This document shows, one piece after another, positions 48,678 through 57,276 of a stretch of DNA of 64,000 nt (the first letter of the stretch is position 1; every line of letters begins with the position of its first letter). The position numbers and the translations under genes were made by a program. The DNA is from Alphaproteobacteria bacterium (lineage in GTDB: Bacteria > Pseudomonadota > Alphaproteobacteria > Caulobacterales > Maricaulaceae): positions 116,808 through 180,807 of the forward strand of contig WGNG01000001.1 in NCBI GenBank assembly GCA_016124675.1, read 5' to 3'. Under the pieces are notes generated by a model, which was given only the letters and a program-made list of their open reading frames with translations, did no database searches and had not been told where the DNA came from.

Positions 48678-49664
48678 CTAATCCTGCTCAAGCCGGGCGC
48701 GCACATCGCGCAGCGCCTCAGCCACCGCATCGGCGCCTTGCGCGCTGTGATGCAGATTATGCCCGGCGCCCTCCAGCAGGCGCAGCTCGCCCCGGGGCAG
48801 GATGGCCGCCACCGGCTCGGCGTGGCGGTGGGTGAACACTACCGTGTCGTCCGGCCCGGCGATCAGGATCACCGGCTGGGCGATCTCGCCATAGCGGTCT
48901 TCCTGCGCATCAAGGTGCGCGTTCACGTTCGCCATGTCCTCGGCATTGGCGCGCCACGGCCCCGGACGCAGGATCAGCGCCAGGCGCGTCTCCTCCACAT
49001 AGTTGTCCGGCATTGTCTCCGGCTCGAATGCGCTCTGCGCCCCGCTTTCCAGCTGGCCCGGTCCCAGGATGGGAGCAACCACGTGGGTGATCAACGGCCC
49101 GATCACCGGCCAGGTGCTGGCGCGGTTGTACAGCGCCGCCTCGCCGACCCAGGCCCGCGCGGCCGGCGCGGTGAGGACCGCTCCCGCGGTGCGGTCCGGG
49201 TGATCCATCATCAGCCGCAGCGTGATCGCTGCGCCCCACGAGTGACCGATAACCGTCACCGGGCCGGCGTCCAGCGCCTCAAGAAACGCCGCGATCAGCG
49301 CCGCCTCGCGCTGCGGGTTCCAGTCCCCGTCCGGCCGGTCGCTCCAGCCCAGGCCCGGGCGGTCCAGCCAGATCACGCGGTACTCGTCCAGCGCGCTTTC
49401 CAGCCCGGTCTTGATCTCATGCAGATTGGCCGATGCGCCGTGGAGCGCCAGCACCGCAGGCGCGTCTCCGGGTCCTGTGATGTGATAGTGCAGGCGCGCA
49501 CCATCGACAGTGAGGAACAGCCCGTCCGCCGGATATTGTTCGGCCAGCGCCCCCGACCGCCCGGCTCCGGCGGCGCAGGCGCCCAGAAGGGTCAGCGTCA
49601 GCAGCGACAGACACGCCGCCAGAATGCCGATCGGCGCCGGTACAGTCATCTCGGTCAGGCTCAC
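48678..49664 (-). CDS. Alpha/beta-hydrolase lipoprotein
   Basis: A 328-residue protein starting at GTG 49664 (GTGA overlap with the TPR gene). The N-terminus has a hydrophobic leader ending in L-L-G-A-C, with C30 as the likely lipidation site. The hydrolase fold follows: A-L-H-G-A-S-A-N (oxyanion strand), D-R-P-G-L-G-W-S-D, the nucleophile elbow G-H-S-W-G-A near residue 142, and a histidine in G-A-G-H-N-L near residue 301. Such membrane-anchored hydrolases are often esterases or haloalkane-dehalogenase-like; the substrate is not predictable. Confidence 0.85.
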   Translation of the reverse strand: MSLTEMTVPAPIGILAACLSLLTLTLLGACAAGAGRSGALAEQYPADGLFLTVDGARLHYHITGPGDAPAVLALHGASANLHEIKTGLESALDEYRVIWLDRPGLGWSDRPDGDWNPQREAALIAAFLEALDAGPVTVIGHSWGAAITLRLMMDHPDRTAGAVLTAPAARAWVGEAALYNRASTWPVIGPLITHVVAPILGPGQLESGAQSAFEPETMPDNYVEETRLALILRPGPWRANAEDMANVNAHLDAQEDRYGEIAQPVILIAGPDDTVVFTHRHAEPVAAILPRGELRLLEGAGHNLHHSAQGADAVAEALRDVRARLEQD

Positions 49665-50224
49665 AAGGCGCGTCCGGCCAGGTCGCGCGTCAGGCGCGCG
49701 CGCGCCGCGCCGGCGGCGGGATGATGGGGATGGACGGCCAGCGCTTCCTCATAGGCTTCCAGCGCCGCAGCCCGGGCGCCGGCCCGCTCCAGCGCCTGGG
49801 CCAGCATCACCCAGGCGTCGAAGCGCCGCGGCTCCTGCGCCACCGCCTCGTTGAGCGCCTCCAGCGCAAAGCTCCAGTCCTCGTGGGCAGCCGCCAGGCG
49901 CGCCGACGCCACCCAGCCCTCGGCGAAGCCGGGCTCCAGCAGGCGCAAATGGTCCAGCGCGCGTTGCGCGGTCGCCCTGTCGCCCTGCTCGCCAGCCTCG
50001 GCGGCCCGGCTCAGGAGGAGATCGGCCGCAGGCCCCGCCTGCTGGCGCCACAGGGACAGCACCTCGTCCGCGATCACATCCGCTTCGGCAGCGCTCGCCG
50101 CATGGCGCAGCGCCGACAGGCGCGCCTCCAGCCGCTCGTCCAGCGACTGGCGCACCGGCGCGCTGTCGAGGCGAATCACCGGCTGCGCGTCCGGCTGGGC
50201 GATCAGGAACAGCATGTCGATCAT
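49661..50224 (-). CDS. TPR-repeat protein
   Basis: A 187-residue protein from ATG 50224; the ORF reaching 50494 is not convincing. The C-terminal two thirds hold tetratricopeptide-like helical pairs: W-V-A-S-A-R-L-A-A-A-H-E-D-W near residue 107, A-L-E-A-L-N-E-A-V-A-Q-E-P-R-R-F-D-A near residue 123, and A-L-E-A-Y-E-E-A-L-A-V-H-P near residue 156. TPR proteins act as scaffolds. It is coupled to the lipoprotein hydrolase by a GTGA overlap. Confidence 0.78.
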   Translation of the reverse strand: MIDMLFLIAQPDAQPVIRLDSAPVRQSLDERLEARLSALRHAASAAEADVIADEVLSLWRQQAGPAADLLLSRAAEAGEQGDRATAQRALDHLRLLEPGFAEGWVASARLAAAHEDWSFALEALNEAVAQEPRRFDAWVMLAQALERAGARAAALEAYEEALAVHPHHPAAGAARARLTRDLAGRAL

Positions 50225-50283
50225 GGCCTCAGAGCATAGGCGACCCGCGCCGCGAGGCAAGGCGCGGGGCCGCAGGGCGCTGT

Positions 50284-50334
50284 CATCGCGTCGCGATGCA
50301 TGCTGAGGTTTGATCACAGCCTCGTGATCAAACC
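50284..50334. promoter_or_regulatory. Two perfect inverted repeats upstream of the TPR gene
   Basis: CATCGCG-T-CGCGATG (50284-50298) is followed by GGTTTGATCAC (50307-50317) and GTGATCAAACC (50324-50334) around a six-base spacer. Both are perfect. They lie 60-110 bp upstream of the TPR start. Neither is followed by a T-run on either strand, so operators or 5'-leader hairpins are likelier than terminators. Confidence 0.5.
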
Positions 50335-50617
50335 GCGACAGACGCCTTCGGCGCAAGGCGCCACCCTGTCCGGTGCGCGAGCCCATCAGGCGCCGGATAG
50401 CATTGTTTAAAAAATTCAAGCCCTTGGCCGCGCAAGCGGCGGACCGGTCAATTGAATGGCGCGGGCGCAAAGCGTTGATTGCCCGTGAGGCCACTCAGGT
50501 CCGGGCTTGCCCCGAGCGCGAGACGGCTTACCTTGTCCGTAAAATAAAACTTTCCACTTAACGCGTTACGAACAGGCCTCAGAGTGCGTCCCCCCAGCCT
50601 GCCCGATGAGGCCTGCA
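50335..50617. other. Non-coding stretch with AT-rich patches
   Basis: No convincing gene. AT-rich patches at about 50402-50418 and 50538-50556 stand out and could hold promoters. A 62-codon frame from GTG 50373 codes for a very basic peptide but has no ribosome site and no recognisable family, so I leave it unannotated. Confidence 0.4.
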
Positions 50618-50666
50618 GGCGCCGCCGGACACGACTGTCCCCCGTCCGGCGGCGCCGCCGGACGGG
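50618..50666 (+). other. Mutually exclusive hairpin arms
   Basis: GGCGCCGCCGGAC at 50618-50630 can pair perfectly with GTCCGGCGGCGCC at 50644-50656. The bases 50641-50666 are themselves a perfect 26-bp palindrome centred between 50653 and 50654. The middle segment can therefore pair left or right but not both, an arrangement like an attenuator, and a terminator follows directly. Confidence 0.55.
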
Positions 50667-50667
50667 A

Positions 50668-50696
50668 AAAACGCCCCGCGCTGCGCGGGGCGTTTT
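50668..50696. terminator. Strong bidirectional rho-independent terminator
   Basis: AAAACGCCCCGCG (50668-50680) and CGCGGGGCGTTTT (50684-50696) form a perfect 13-bp stem with a three-base loop. On the plus strand TTTTCTGTTT follows; on the minus strand the complement of the leading A-run gives a T-run. It can end the SDR transcript on the minus strand or a small RNA from the plus strand. Confidence 0.85.
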
Positions 50697-50759
50697 CTGT
50701 TTGCCGGGTCTGTCAGAGATTCGGCCTTGCGTGCGCGGCGCCGCCTGCGCCCGTGCGCC

Positions 50760-51443
50760 CTACCAGGGCAGATCCTGACCGTTGGCGTGGAAGAAGCGCC
50801 CGTTCATCGCCGGGTTGGCGCGTGCAATCAGGTCCAGCTGCGCCTCCACCGCTTCGGTGACCGTGAGGTTTCCGCCCGGTCCGCCCATGCGCGTGCGCAC
50901 CCAGCCTGGATGCAGGATCAGCACCACCACGCCCTTGGCCTTGAGATCATGGCTCAGCGATTTGCCGATGGCGTTGAGCGCCGCCTTGGAGGCGCGATAG
51001 GCGTACATCCCGCCCGAATCATTGTCGGCGATCGAGCCCATGCGCGAGGATTGCAGCGCGATCACCTTCATCTGGCTGGCCGCGACCTGGTCGGCGAAGG
51101 CTTCCGCCAGCGCCAGCGGCGCGGCCGCATTGACGCGCATGGAGGTGATGAAACCCTCGCTCGCGCCCGTGCCGAAGCCGTCGCGGTGCATCATGCCGGC
51201 ATTGGCGAACAGGATATCCACCGGCCCGGCGACACGCTGTTTCAGCGCCGCAGCGGCGGTCAGGTCCGCAGCGTCATAGGTCTCGATCCGCAGCCGGCCG
51301 TCACCCGCATCCAGCGCCTTGAGCTCCGTGGCGCCGGCGGGATTGCGCACCGCTGCGGTGATCCTCCAGCCGCGTTCAAGCAGCTGGCGGGTATGTTCCA
51401 GACCCAGGCCGCGATTGGCGCCGGTGATGAGGGCGTGGGGCAT
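50760..51443 (-). CDS. SDR-family oxidoreductase
   Basis: A 227-residue short-chain dehydrogenase/reductase. The cofactor loop is T-G-A-N-R-G-L-G-L-E (T-G-x-x-x-G-x-G) near residue 7, the N-A-G motif is A-N-A-G-M near residue 80, and the catalytic Tyr and Lys are in Y-A-Y-R-A-S-K near residue 147, with an S-S-R-M-G-S serine before them. The arginine following the glycine-rich loop region (V-R-N) suggests NADPH. The substrate is unknown. It is divergent from the glutamate dehydrogenase gene and backed by the strong terminator at 50668-50696. Confidence 0.9.
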   Translation of the reverse strand: MPHALITGANRGLGLEHTRQLLERGWRITAAVRNPAGATELKALDAGDGRLRIETYDAADLTAAAALKQRVAGPVDILFANAGMMHRDGFGTGASEGFITSMRVNAAAPLALAEAFADQVAASQMKVIALQSSRMGSIADNDSGGMYAYRASKAALNAIGKSLSHDLKAKGVVVLILHPGWVRTRMGGPGGNLTVTEAVEAQLDLIARANPAMNGRFFHANGQDLPW

Positions 51444-51625
51444 GGGGCCTCCGTTCTGTGAAAGGCAAATGACGATTTGGCGCGCACCTCACCACAGCCC
51501 TGATCGCAGGTCCAGACGCCGCACAGCGCTTGAACGGCGCGCCCGGCGCAGTAGTGTGCGCGCGTACATTTCATGCGGCAGCGCGCCGCACCCCCGCGCG
51601 CCCCGCCAGTCTGGAGCAACCGGTC

Positions 51626-54600
51626 ATGAACGCTGTCGTCAGCGTCGCCTACGCCTTCGATCAGGACACGTTCATCAAGGCCGGACGCGACATGTTCACG
51701 GCGCGGTTCAAGGCCTTCGGTCCCGACGCCCTGAGCTATGTCCAGCAGGTCTGGGGCGACGCGCTGGCCGACGACATGACCGGGCTGGGCATGGATGACG
51801 CGCTCGCGCTGGCGGCCGGGTTCTGGGACTACGCCGCCGCCCGGCCGGGCGAGAAGATCAAGGTGCGCGTGCGCCGGGCCTGCGGCGCCGACGGGCGCGA
51901 GCTGGACCGCGACGTGCTTGAAGTCATCGGCCAGGACCGGCCCTTCCTTGTTGATTCGGTGATGGGCGAGATTGCCGCCCTCGGCCTCGACGTGCTGGCC
52001 ATGTTCCATCCCATCGTCGAGGTGCGCCGCGACGACAACGCCGACCGCGTCGCCACGGGCGGTCGCGTCATCAAGGAATCGATGATCCAGGTCCATGTCG
52101 ACCGGATGTCGGCCGAAGCAGCCGCCAGGCTCGAACAGGAAGTCTCGGCCACGCTCATCGACGTGCGCGATGCGGTCGATGACTGGCGCGCCATGCTCGA
52201 CCAGATGGACGAGGTGATCGGCCATATCGAGACCGCGCCCACCAATGCGCCGAAGGAAGAGCTCGATGAGGCGCTGGCCTTCCTGCGCTGGCTGCGCGGG
52301 GGCCAGTTCACCTTCCTCGGCTGCCGTGACTATCGCTACGTCGTGGGCGCCGACGGCAAGCTGGAGCGCAAGGAGCCCGACATCGTCGGCGGGTCGGGGC
52401 TCGGCGTGCTGCGCGACCCGCAGCGCAACGTGCTGCGCTCCACCGCCGAGCCGCTATTCCTCAGCCCCGCCATCGAGGCTTACCTGCGCGCGCCCACGCC
52501 GGTGATCGTCGCCAAGTCCAACATGAAGAGCCGCGTCCACCGGCGCGTCTACATGGATTATGTCGGGGTCAAACGCTATCGCGACGACGGTTCGGTGATT
52601 GGCGAGACCCGTTTTGTCGGCCTGTTCACGTCGGACGCCTATGACCAGATGGCGCGCGAGGTGCCGCTGATCCGGCGCAAGGTGCGCCGCGTGATCGAGC
52701 GCTCGGGCAAGCAGCCGGGCTCGCACTCCTACAAGAAGCTCCAGAACATCGTGGAGACCTATCCGCGCGACGAGCTGTTCCAGACCGATGAAAACGATCT
52801 GCTGCAGCTGGCGTTGGGCATCCTGCACCTCTACGACCGCCCGCGCACCCGGCTGTTCATGCGCCGCGACCAGTTCGACCGCTTCGTCTCCTGCCTCCTC
52901 TACGTGCCGCGCGAGCGCTACAATTCCAAGGTCCGCGAGCTCGCCGGCGAGCTGATCCGCGAGGCGTTCAACGGGCGCCTGTCCGCCTTCTATCCCAATT
53001 TCGGCGACGGCCCGCTGGCGCGGGTTCACTTCATTGTCGGGCTCAACCCGTTCAACCATCCCGAACCTGACCCGGCCGAGCTGGAGCGGCGCATCGCGGC
53101 GCTGGCGCGCACCTGGGAGGACGAGCTGAACGCCGCCGCGCGCGCCGCCGTCGACACCGCCCTGCGCCGCGCCGTTCTGACCTATGTCGACGGCTTCTCC
53201 GCCGGCTATCGCGAGCGCTTCACGCCCGAAGACGCCCTGTGCGACGTGCGCCGCATGGAGACGGTGAACGCGTCCGCGCCGCTGGCGGCGCGCGCCTATG
53301 CCGCCCCGGGCGACGCGCCGGGCCGGCTGCGCGTCAAGCTCTACCGCCATGGCGAGCAGGTCGCCCTCTCCGCCGTTCTGCCCGTACTGGAGAATCTGGG
53401 CCTGCACGTCCAGGCCGAGGCCGGCTTCCCGGTGCGCCGCCACGGCGCCGGCGGCGAGCGCGAAACCATCTGGGTGCACGAGTTCGAAGCGCGCCTCGCC
53501 TCGGGCGCCGTGTGCGATGTCGCTGGCGTGGCGGGCGCGTTCGAGGAGGCGCTGCTGGCGGTCCTGTCGGGCCAGGCTGAAGACGACGGATTCAACAAGC
53601 TGGTGCTGGCGATCGGCGTGACCTGGCGCCAGGCCGCCTTCCTGCGCACCTGCGCGCGCTACCGCCAGCAATCAGGCCTCGACCCCTCCCAGGCCCTGCA
53701 GGAAGAGGCCTTCGCCGCCAATCCCGGCATCGCGCTGGGCCTGTTGCGCCTGGCCGAGACCCGGTTTGATCCGGCCCTCGGGCTCGATCTCAAGGAACGT
53801 GACGCCAGGGCCAAGGAGATCGCGGTCGATATCCGCGCCCGGCTCGACGCGGTGGAGAGCCTTGATCATGACCGCGCCCTGCGCCGGATCCTGCGCCTGC
53901 TGGAAGTGGTGCTGCGCACCAATTTCTACCAGACCGGCGCAAACGGCGCGCCCAAGCCCTGGATTTCACTGAAGATCGCCAGCCGCAAGCTGCGCGACCT
54001 GCCCGCGCCCAAGCCCCATCGCGAGATCTTCGTGTGGAGCCCGCGCGTCGAAGGCGTGCACATCCGCTTCGGCCCGGTGGCGCGCGGCGGCCTGCGCTGG
54101 TCGGACCGGCGCGAGGATTTCCGCACCGAGGTGCTGGGTCTGGTCAAGGCCCAGCAGGTGAAGAACGCGGTCATCGTGCCGGTGGGATCCAAGGGCGGTT
54201 TCTACCCCAAGCAGCTGCCCGACCGCTCCGACCGCGAGGCCTGGCTCGCCGAAGGCCAGGAAGCCTACAAGGTCTTCCTGCGCGGGCTTCTGGACATCAC
54301 CGACAACCTCTCCGAGGACGCCGTGAAGCGGCCAAGGGATGTCGTGTGCTGGGATGGCGAGGACCCGTATCTGGTCGTCGCCGCCGACAAGGGCACGGCC
54401 ACCTTCTCCGACATGGCCAATGGCGTGGCCCAGACCGAGTATGATTTCTGGCTCGGCGACGCCTTCGCGTCCGGCGGCTCGGCGGGCTATGACCACAAGA
54501 AAATGGCCATCACCGCACGCGGCGCCTGGGTCTCGGTCCAGCGCCATTTCCGCGAGATCGGCAAGAATATCCAGACCGAACCCGTCACCGTCATGGGCGT

Positions 54601-56539
54601 GGGCGACATGTCCGGCGACGTGTTCGGCAATGGCATGCTGTTGTCCAGGACCATCCGGCTGGTGGCCGCCTTCGACCATCGCGACATTTTCATCGATCCC
54701 GATCCGGCCGACGCGCAGGCCGCCTGGAATGAGCGCAAGCGCCTGTTCGACCTGCCGCGCTCCAGCTGGCAGGATTATGACAAGAGCCTGATCTCGAAGG
54801 GGGGCGGCGTGTTTTCGCGCGCGGCCAAGGCGATCACCCTGACCGACGAAATCCGCGCCCTGACTGGGCTGGAGGGCAAGACCGCCGCGCCCAGCGAGCT
54901 GATGCGCGCCTTGCTCAAGGCCGATGTGGAGCTGGTCTGGTTCGGCGGCATCGGCACCTATGTGAAGGCGACGCACGAGCAGGACTATGAGGTGGGCGAC
55001 CGGGCCAATGATGCGCTGCGCATCAACGCATCCGAGCTCAGGGCCGCCGTCATCGGCGAAGGCGCCAATCTGGGCGTCACCCAGGCCGCCCGCATCGAAT
55101 ACGCCCGCCATGGCGGGCGCTGCAATGCCGACTTTGTGGACAATTCGGCCGGGGTCGACAGCTCCGACCACGAGGTCAACATCAAGATCCTGCTCAATCC
55201 GATGGTCCGCGAAGGCAAGATGGACATCCCCGCACGCAATGCGCTGCTGGAGTCCATGACCGACGAGGTCGCCGCCCACGTGCTGCAGCACAATTACGAC
55301 CAGAGCCTGGCGCTCACCATCGCGCGTGAACACGCGGCCGAAGACATTGACGCCCATGAGCGGCTGATGGACCGGCTCGAAAAGGCCGGCCAGCTCGACC
55401 GCAAGGTGGAGGGCCTGCCCGGCGCCGAGCAGTTGCGCGTCCTCAAGGAGCAGGGCCTGGGCCTCACCCGTCCGGAAATCGCGGTGCTGGCAAGCTACGC
55501 CAAGATCACCCTGTTTGACGCCCTGGTCGCCTCCGGCGCGCCGGATGATCCGCATTTTTCCAGCATGCTGGTGGGCTATTTCCCGGCTCAGCTCGCCGGC
55601 TATGCCGAGGCCATGCATGGCCACCGGCTGAAGCGGGAGATCATTTCCACCCAGCTCGCCAATGACATGGTCAATCTGGGCGGACCCACCTTCCTGTCGC
55701 GCGCCATCGAGAGCACCGGCGCCGACGTGGACGCCATCGCGCGCGCTTTCGAGGCCGGCCGGCGCATCTTCCGTTTCAAGGACTTCACCGACCGGATCAA
55801 CGCGCTCGACAATTTGGCGCCCGCCAGCGTCCAGACCGCCCTGCATGACGAGGTGATCCGCCTCCTGCGCCGTCAGACCTACTGGCTGGCGCGCCGGAGC
55901 ATGGGGCGCGGCGCCGCGCCAGTGGACGATGTAATCGCCGCCTACCAGCCGGGCGTCGATGTGCTGAAAACCCTGGTGGACAGCGTTGTGTCGCCACACG
56001 ACGCAGACAGCATCGCCCAGCGCATGCAGGCCTATATCGAACAGGGCGCGCCGGAAGACCTCGCCCATGACGTCGCCCGGCTCAAGCCGCTCACCTCCTC
56101 GTCCGACGTCATCGATCTGGCGCGCGAGGCGGCCTGGCCGCTGGCCGCAGCCGCGGCGCTCTACCATGGCGTGGGGGCGCGCTTCCGCTTTGACGTGCTG
56201 CGCGGCGCGGGCGGGCAATTGTCCTCCAGCGTCCATTGGGACCGGGTCGCCATGCGCCGCCTGATCGAGGACCTCTACGCCAGCCAGTACGCCATCGCCG
56301 CCCGGGTCGCGGCCTTCGCCGCCGAGGCGGGCGGCGGCCTGGCGGCAGGCGTCGAGAGCCCGGACCGCGACTGGGCGAGCAGCCTGGTGGACAGCTGGAC
56401 CTCCCGGCACAGCGCCGAGGTCGACCGCGCAGACCGCACGCTGGAGGAGCTCGGCCTGTCGGGGGCCTGGGCGCTCTCCAAAGTGGCGATCGCCTCCACC
56501 CAGCTGCGCGAGCTGGCCGCGTCTCAGACCGGGTCGTAG
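51626..56539 (+). CDS. gdh: NAD-specific glutamate dehydrogenase, large (L-GDH 180 kDa) type
   Basis: A 1637-residue enzyme deaminating glutamate to 2-oxoglutarate with NAD+. ATG 51626 follows a GGAG site; the ORF extended to 51530 lacks family character. The N-terminal 700 residues contain ACT-like regulatory segments. The catalytic core has R-G-G-L-R-W-S-D-R-R-E-D-F-R-T-E near residue 820, then V-P-V-G-S-K-G-G-F-Y with the active lysine, G-V-G-D-M-S-G-D-V-F-G-N-G near residue 991 in the NAD domain, and I-G-E-G-A-N-L-G near residue 1143. The last 400 residues are the helical tail of this family. Its 3' end overlaps btuD by 16 bp on the opposite strand. Confidence 0.95.
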   Translation: MNAVVSVAYAFDQDTFIKAGRDMFTARFKAFGPDALSYVQQVWGDALADDMTGLGMDDALALAAGFWDYAAARPGEKIKVRVRRACGADGRELDRDVLEVIGQDRPFLVDSVMGEIAALGLDVLAMFHPIVEVRRDDNADRVATGGRVIKESMIQVHVDRMSAEAAARLEQEVSATLIDVRDAVDDWRAMLDQMDEVIGHIETAPTNAPKEELDEALAFLRWLRGGQFTFLGCRDYRYVVGADGKLERKEPDIVGGSGLGVLRDPQRNVLRSTAEPLFLSPAIEAYLRAPTPVIVAKSNMKSRVHRRVYMDYVGVKRYRDDGSVIGETRFVGLFTSDAYDQMAREVPLIRRKVRRVIERSGKQPGSHSYKKLQNIVETYPRDELFQTDENDLLQLALGILHLYDRPRTRLFMRRDQFDRFVSCLLYVPRERYNSKVRELAGELIREAFNGRLSAFYPNFGDGPLARVHFIVGLNPFNHPEPDPAELERRIAALARTWEDELNAAARAAVDTALRRAVLTYVDGFSAGYRERFTPEDALCDVRRMETVNASAPLAARAYAAPGDAPGRLRVKLYRHGEQVALSAVLPVLENLGLHVQAEAGFPVRRHGAGGERETIWVHEFEARLASGAVCDVAGVAGAFEEALLAVLSGQAEDDGFNKLVLAIGVTWRQAAFLRTCARYRQQSGLDPSQALQEEAFAANPGIALGLLRLAETRFDPALGLDLKERDARAKEIAVDIRARLDAVESLDHDRALRRILRLLEVVLRTNFYQTGANGAPKPWISLKIASRKLRDLPAPKPHREIFVWSPRVEGVHIRFGPVARGGLRWSDRREDFRTEVLGLVKAQQVKNAVIVPVGSKGGFYPKQLPDRSDREAWLAEGQEAYKVFLRGLLDITDNLSEDAVKRPRDVVCWDGEDPYLVVAADKGTATFSDMANGVAQTEYDFWLGDAFASGGSAGYDHKKMAITARGAWVSVQRHFREIGKNIQTEPVTVMGVGDMSGDVFGNGMLLSRTIRLVAAFDHRDIFIDPDPADAQAAWNERKRLFDLPRSSWQDYDKSLISKGGGVFSRAAKAITLTDEIRALTGLEGKTAAPSELMRALLKADVELVWFGGIGTYVKATHEQDYEVGDRANDALRINASELRAAVIGEGANLGVTQAARIEYARHGGRCNADFVDNSAGVDSSDHEVNIKILLNPMVREGKMDIPARNALLESMTDEVAAHVLQHNYDQSLALTIAREHAAEDIDAHERLMDRLEKAGQLDRKVEGLPGAEQLRVLKEQGLGLTRPEIAVLASYAKITLFDALVASGAPDDPHFSSMLVGYFPAQLAGYAEAMHGHRLKREIISTQLANDMVNLGGPTFLSRAIESTGADVDAIARAFEAGRRIFRFKDFTDRINALDNLAPASVQTALHDEVIRLLRRQTYWLARRSMGRGAAPVDDVIAAYQPGVDVLKTLVDSVVSPHDADSIAQRMQAYIEQGAPEDLAHDVARLKPLTSSSDVIDLAREAAWPLAAAAALYHGVGARFRFDVLRGAGGQLSSSVHWDRVAMRRLIEDLYASQYAIAARVAAFAAEAGGGLAAGVESPDRDWASSLVDSWTSRHSAEVDRADRTLEELGLSGAWALSKVAIASTQLRELAASQTGS

Positions 56540-57276
56540 CCGCCTTCCGCGCGCCGGCGCACGCCGAACACCCGCGCCAGCAGGTCTGCGCTCAGCGCAG
56601 TCTGCGGCGCGGCGTCGGCGGCCACCCGGCCCTGATCCAGCACGATCACCCGGTCAGCCCAGCGCGCCGCTGCGCCCAGATCATGCAGCGCCGCGATCAC
56701 CGCCACGCCGCTGTCGGCTTCGGCGCGCAGCACCGCCATCGCCTCGTGCTGATGGCGCAGATCCAGCGCCGCCGCCGGTTCATCCACGGCCAGCACCGGC
56801 GCCCGCGCCGCCAGCGCCCGGGCGAGATGGGCGCGCGCCTGTTCTCCGCCCGACAGGGCGCCCAGCGGACGGTCCGCCAGCCCGGCCGCCCCGGCGCGCG
56901 CCAGCGCCTCGTCCACGATTGTGCGGTCCGCATCGGCCAGACGCTCATAGGGCGCGCCCGACCAGGCAAACCGGCCCAGCGCCGCCAGATCCTTCACCCG
57001 TATCGCCCAGGCGCTGGAGCGGTCCTGCGCCAGCCAGGCCGCGCGGCGTCCGCGCTGCGATGGCGACAGCGCACCCACCGGATCACCGCCCAGCAGCGCC
57101 TGCCCTGCACTCAACGGGACGAGGCCGAGCAGGGCGCGGATCGCCGTGGACTTGCCTGCGCCATTGGGACCGGTCAGGGCGACGAACGCGCCGGGCGCAA
57201 CGCTGAACGAGACGGCGTCCAGCGCCGGGCGGCCAGCCAGCACGACGCTGGCGCTGATCAGGGCCGCGGCGCTCAT
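56524..57276 (-). CDS. btuD: Cobalamin ABC importer, ATP-binding protein
   Basis: A 250-residue ABC ATPase of the FecE/BtuD type. Walker A is G-P-N-G-A-G-K-S-T near residue 36, the Q-loop is in A-W-L-A-Q-D-R, the signature is L-S-G-G-E-Q-A-R near residue 141, Walker B is P-V-L-A-V-D-E-P-A-A near residue 160, and the switch histidine is in A-A-L-H-D-L. It powers the BtuC permease. The assignment to cobalamin rather than heme or siderophore rests on the riboswitch-led operon with btuB, btuF and btuC. Its last 16 bases overlap the end of gdh on the other strand. Confidence 0.9.
   Translation of the reverse strand: MSAAALISASVVLAGRPALDAVSFSVAPGAFVALTGPNGAGKSTAIRALLGLVPLSAGQALLGGDPVGALSPSQRGRRAAWLAQDRSSAWAIRVKDLAALGRFAWSGAPYERLADADRTIVDEALARAGAAGLADRPLGALSGGEQARAHLARALAARAPVLAVDEPAAALDLRHQHEAMAVLRAEADSGVAVIAALHDLGAAARWADRVIVLDQGRVAADAAPQTALSADLLARVFGVRRRAEGGYDPV

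Noticed and set aside
50373..50561. 62-codon basic frame in the structured gap
   Set aside because: No ribosome site or family resemblance; the region is better explained as non-coding.
53966..56410. 814-codon open frame antisense to gdh
   Set aside because: High-GC coding sequence leaves long open frames on the opposite strand. This one has the Ala/Gly/Arg/His-rich composition of a shadow, no family motifs and no ribosome site, while the plus strand carries clear dehydrogenase motifs.
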